Shown here one piece after another: positions 61,420-64,000 of a stretch of DNA of 64,000 nucleotides (position 1 is the first letter of the stretch; the number at the start of each line of letters is the position of its first letter). The notes beneath the pieces were generated by a model, which was given only the letters and a program-made list of their open reading frames with translations, had not been told where the DNA came from and ran no database searches. The stretch is from Sphingomonas baiyangensis (GTDB lineage Bacteria > Pseudomonadota > Alphaproteobacteria > Sphingomonadales > Sphingomonadaceae), in assembly GCF_005144715.1 (NCBI RefSeq), contig NZ_SWKR01000002.1, positions 372,001 through 436,000 of the forward strand. The letters are read 5' to 3'. The translations under genes and the position numbers were made by a program.

Positions 61420-64000
61420 CGCATTCCTCGATTTCGTCGGCCCCGGCGCTCGCCTTGCTGCGTTGCAGGCGGGGCGCGCCGAGGATGCGGTTGCCGATGC
61501 CGCCGCCGAGGTGGTGAACGCCGCCGCCGAAGTAGCCAAAGCCCAGGCATGGGCCAGCAGTCTCGGTATTCCCGATCCCGCAACGCCCACGCTCAAATCC
61601 GCTCGCGGCTATGCGATCGACGCGCAGGCCATCCTTGACGAGATCGAGGAAGGTTCTGACCCGCTTGTCGCTGCTCAGGTGCAGGCCGCTGCCGTATCCG
61701 CCGCCGTGGCACTGGTCGCAGCCGGTCCCAACTACGCCAGCACGGCAGCAGGACTAGCCGCGACCGACGAAGGCGATGCGTTCGCCGTGTTCGATGGCAT
61801 CAACACGGTGACTATCTACCGCCACGATGCCGGGCCTGTGGCGACGGCGCTGCGATCGTTTCCGTTCGACCTCGTGTCGCGGCTTGCGGACCAGGAACAG
61901 CAGATCGCCAGCATCGTGTCGCCCACGGTCGCAGCGCTGCGGCTCGGACGCGAAAGCACCGCCGGCAATGCCGACGTGCAGGCGAAGGTCACGAGCTTTC
62001 AGCAGCCTATCGTGCACTCGCCATCGGTATCGGAGCGGTGGCGCGGCGTGGTGCGAGCAAACGGCCTGCACTTCCATATCCCGTATGACGCAACGACTGT
62101 CCTGGTTCACAACCCGGATACCGGCGAAGCGTGGCAGACGAACTTCGGGCTCGACCTCTCGGGCACGCAGAAGTGGCGCGATGCGGTCGTTGCCCGCAAT
62201 GGCCTGATCTACTGCGTCCCGTATACGTCGCAATCGGTCCTCGTCATCGATCCGGTGGCGATGACAGCGACGCTCGACGTGATGGGCCTGCCTGCATCGG
62301 CATTGTCGGGCACGGCGAAGTGGGACGGCGGCTGTCTCGCCAATGATGGCCGCATTTACTGCGCGCCGTTCCAGTCCACGACGCTGCTAGTCATCGATCC
62401 GGCCAACAACACCGCGCAGACTTTCACCGCTGCGCAGCTAGGCATGGGTTCGACCGTGCTCAACGGCGGCACGAAATACAGCGGCATGGTTGCGGTGGGC
62501 GGGTTCGTCTACGCTACGCCATTCACGGCTGCCAACGTGCTGCGCGTCAACATCGCCACGATGGTCGCGACGCAGGAGACGTATAGCCTCACGCTGTCCG
62601 ACAACAACAAATGGTCGCGGGCGATTGTCGTCGGCACGCTGATCTACTGCGTGCCCTTCACCGCCACCGACATTCTCGTCATCGACACGGTGGCATCGAC
62701 TGGCACTCGGACGGCGATGGGTGCCACACTGACGGGCAGCAACAAGTGGCGCGCGATCGTGCGCGTCGGCCGCAAGCTGTACGGCATCCCCGGCGATGCA
62801 GGCGACTTCCTGCAAATCGATCTGGCCGACACGACCGGGAGCACCTTCGGCACGGCAACGCGGCAGACGTTCAACGTGTACGACGTCCGCACGCCGACGA
62901 CTACTGGAACGCTGATTGAGCAGCTCAAATGGTCTGGCGCGGTCGTGCACAAGAACATCGTCTATGGGTGCCCCTGCGGGCTTAATCAGGCGGCGCAGGA
63001 TATCCTGATCTTCGACCCTGCCGGCAATGCAGGTGCGGGACAGGCTTACCACACCGATCTGCGTGCGTTCCTGCCGACTGGCGTGAGCGGGGCGACAAAG
63101 TGGTTCGGCGGCGTCGCGCATCCGAACGGCTATGTCTACAGCATCCCGGCGACCGCGCAGGACTTCCTTATCATCCGCGACGTCGATGCGGCAAACGACA
63201 ACCCCGTCGCGGTTCGCCATGCGCTCGGCGTCACGCTCGATGCCGTCAACCAGAAGTTTCAGGGCGGCGTCCTCGCGGGCGATATGTGCATCTACTCGTT
63301 CCCTCGCTCCGAGGAAACGCGGGTGCTGAAGATCGACCCGTATGATCTGACGGCATCGCCCTATGGCACGGCGATCCTGACCGATTGGGGCGGCGCACGC
63401 GATCGGGAAACCGGGCTGACGGGACAGCCGCTCGGCACTGGCGCTGTTGACGAGCAGAAGTGGCATTCGACCGTCGTCGGCATGGACGGCAAGATTTACG
63501 GCGTCCCGTACAACATCGACAAGGTGCTGATCCTCGACCCGAAGGCACCCGACGCCGACAAGCTCGAACTGACCAACTTCGGGCTCAACCTCTCGGGCAT
63601 CGACAAATGGGTGGGCGGCTGCCTGCATCCGAACGGCAAGATTTACTGCGCGCCGCGCAGCGCCAACGACATGCTCATCATCGACACGAACCCGCTTTCG
63701 CCGACGTACAACCAGGCATGGCGCGAGACGTTCGGGCTCAACTTCAACACGCTAAGCAACGCGGGTCAGACGACGCTCAAATGGTCGTTCCCGCAGATCG
63801 GTGCCGACAGCCGCATCTACATGCTGCCGCGCACTGCTCGCAACGTGCTGGTCTTCGACCCGAGCGATACCAGCGTGCATCCGATGGGCCGCGTGACCTT
63901 CGAGACGTTCGGCCTCAACATGGACCCGTTCAGCACTCTCGCGGGCACCGGCTACACGATCGCGTCGAAGGCCGGCCCCGATGGGCGCATCTATGCCGCC
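61412..64000 (+). CDS. Tail fibre with beta-propeller repeats, partial (cut by window edge)
   Basis: 863 codons visible and still open at 64000. The N-terminal 170 residues are Ala-rich and helical, a typical trimer attachment. From about 215 a repeat of 50-65 residues recurs at least 12 times, each with a strand pair like IYCVPYTSQSVLVIDP, IYCAPFQSTTLLVIDP or IYGVPYNIDKVLILDP after a W.GG or KW motif. This is the pattern of a kelch/PQQ-type beta-propeller. It likely binds host surface polysaccharide. AAGG precedes the ATG. Confidence 0.85.
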   Translation, partial: MTDAFLDFVGPGARLAALQAGRAEDAVADAAAEVVNAAAEVAKAQAWASSLGIPDPATPTLKSARGYAIDAQAILDEIEEGSDPLVAAQVQAAAVSAAVALVAAGPNYASTAAGLAATDEGDAFAVFDGINTVTIYRHDAGPVATALRSFPFDLVSRLADQEQQIASIVSPTVAALRLGRESTAGNADVQAKVTSFQQPIVHSPSVSERWRGVVRANGLHFHIPYDATTVLVHNPDTGEAWQTNFGLDLSGTQKWRDAVVARNGLIYCVPYTSQSVLVIDPVAMTATLDVMGLPASALSGTAKWDGGCLANDGRIYCAPFQSTTLLVIDPANNTAQTFTAAQLGMGSTVLNGGTKYSGMVAVGGFVYATPFTAANVLRVNIATMVATQETYSLTLSDNNKWSRAIVVGTLIYCVPFTATDILVIDTVASTGTRTAMGATLTGSNKWRAIVRVGRKLYGIPGDAGDFLQIDLADTTGSTFGTATRQTFNVYDVRTPTTTGTLIEQLKWSGAVVHKNIVYGCPCGLNQAAQDILIFDPAGNAGAGQAYHTDLRAFLPTGVSGATKWFGGVAHPNGYVYSIPATAQDFLIIRDVDAANDNPVAVRHALGVTLDAVNQKFQGGVLAGDMCIYSFPRSEETRVLKIDPYDLTASPYGTAILTDWGGARDRETGLTGQPLGTGAVDEQKWHSTVVGMDGKIYGVPYNIDKVLILDPKAPDADKLELTNFGLNLSGIDKWVGGCLHPNGKIYCAPRSANDMLIIDTNPLSPTYNQAWRETFGLNFNTLSNAGQTTLKWSFPQIGADSRIYMLPRTARNVLVFDPSDTSVHPMGRVTFETFGLNMDPFSTLAGTGYTIASKAGPDGRIYAA

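Noticed and set aside
62438..63628. 396-codon minus frame across the tail fibre
   Set aside because: Mirror of the repeat fibre; the opposite frame has the regular repeat pattern.

Overview
The window looks like a piece of a Sphingomonas-like alphaproteobacterial chromosome (high GC, GTG and TTG starts used freely, dnaK-dnaJ, yfgM-bamB-der, rplU-rpmA and hspQ all of sphingomonad type). It carries two integrated elements. Assignments come from reading motifs and gene order; no database search was possible.

Layout. 1-4072: right-hand end of a genomic island of lower GC, holding a partial nucleotide-sugar epimerase, an 840-base stretch without a supported gene, an AlpA-like regulator, an unknown gene and a tyrosine integrase that abuts a 3' fragment of tRNA-Lys(CTT) at 4073-4117. 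4118-25066: host core genes. These are a PCu(A)C copper chaperone, dnaK-dnaJ behind a near-consensus alphaproteobacterial heat-shock promoter, a small lipoprotein, an M28 peptidase, ettA, a GAF histidine kinase, an alkaline phosphatase, an ArsC-like protein, panB, yfgM-bamB-der-tusA-like, an Hpt protein, bfd-bfr, a DUF418 membrane protein, a GNAT enzyme, rplU-rpmA, hspQ and two convergent tRNA-Ser genes. 25067-64000: a siphovirus-type prophage that runs off the right edge.

Prophage logic. The leftward arm (25144-33513, minus strand) carries integrase, excisionase-like protein, many small accessory genes, a Ref-like nuclease, two proteins ending in SSB-like acidic tails, and the repressor. The rightward arm starts with a Cro-like gene at 33606. 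Four identical-arm palindromes, GTTTGC-N5-GCAAAC, sit two in the repressor/Cro intergenic region and two in front of the leftward operon, so the immunity region is lambda-like in plan. The rightward early genes are densely overlapped (ATGA and GTGA junctions): two T5orf172 proteins, an adenine-type and a C5 methyltransferase, RusA, a replication protein and a primase-helicase. Then follow terminase, portal with a C-terminal toxin-like domain, MuF, a homing-type HNH insertion, protease-scaffold, capsid, a collagen-like protein, tail genes with a programmed frameshift, tape measure, tip proteins and an open-ended beta-propeller fibre.

Most notable: (1) a repeated two-block element, TGACGGCGGTAA-N18-CATAGC, placed about 44 bases before the start codons of at least six late genes that lack ribosome binding sites, which I read as a candidate late promoter for leaderless transcripts; (2) a 630-base ORF nested inside the C5 methyltransferase gene whose own reading frame has conserved-looking motifs; (3) a PBECR-like nuclease domain fused to the portal; (4) a primase zinc ribbon lying in a different frame from the rest of the primase-helicase.
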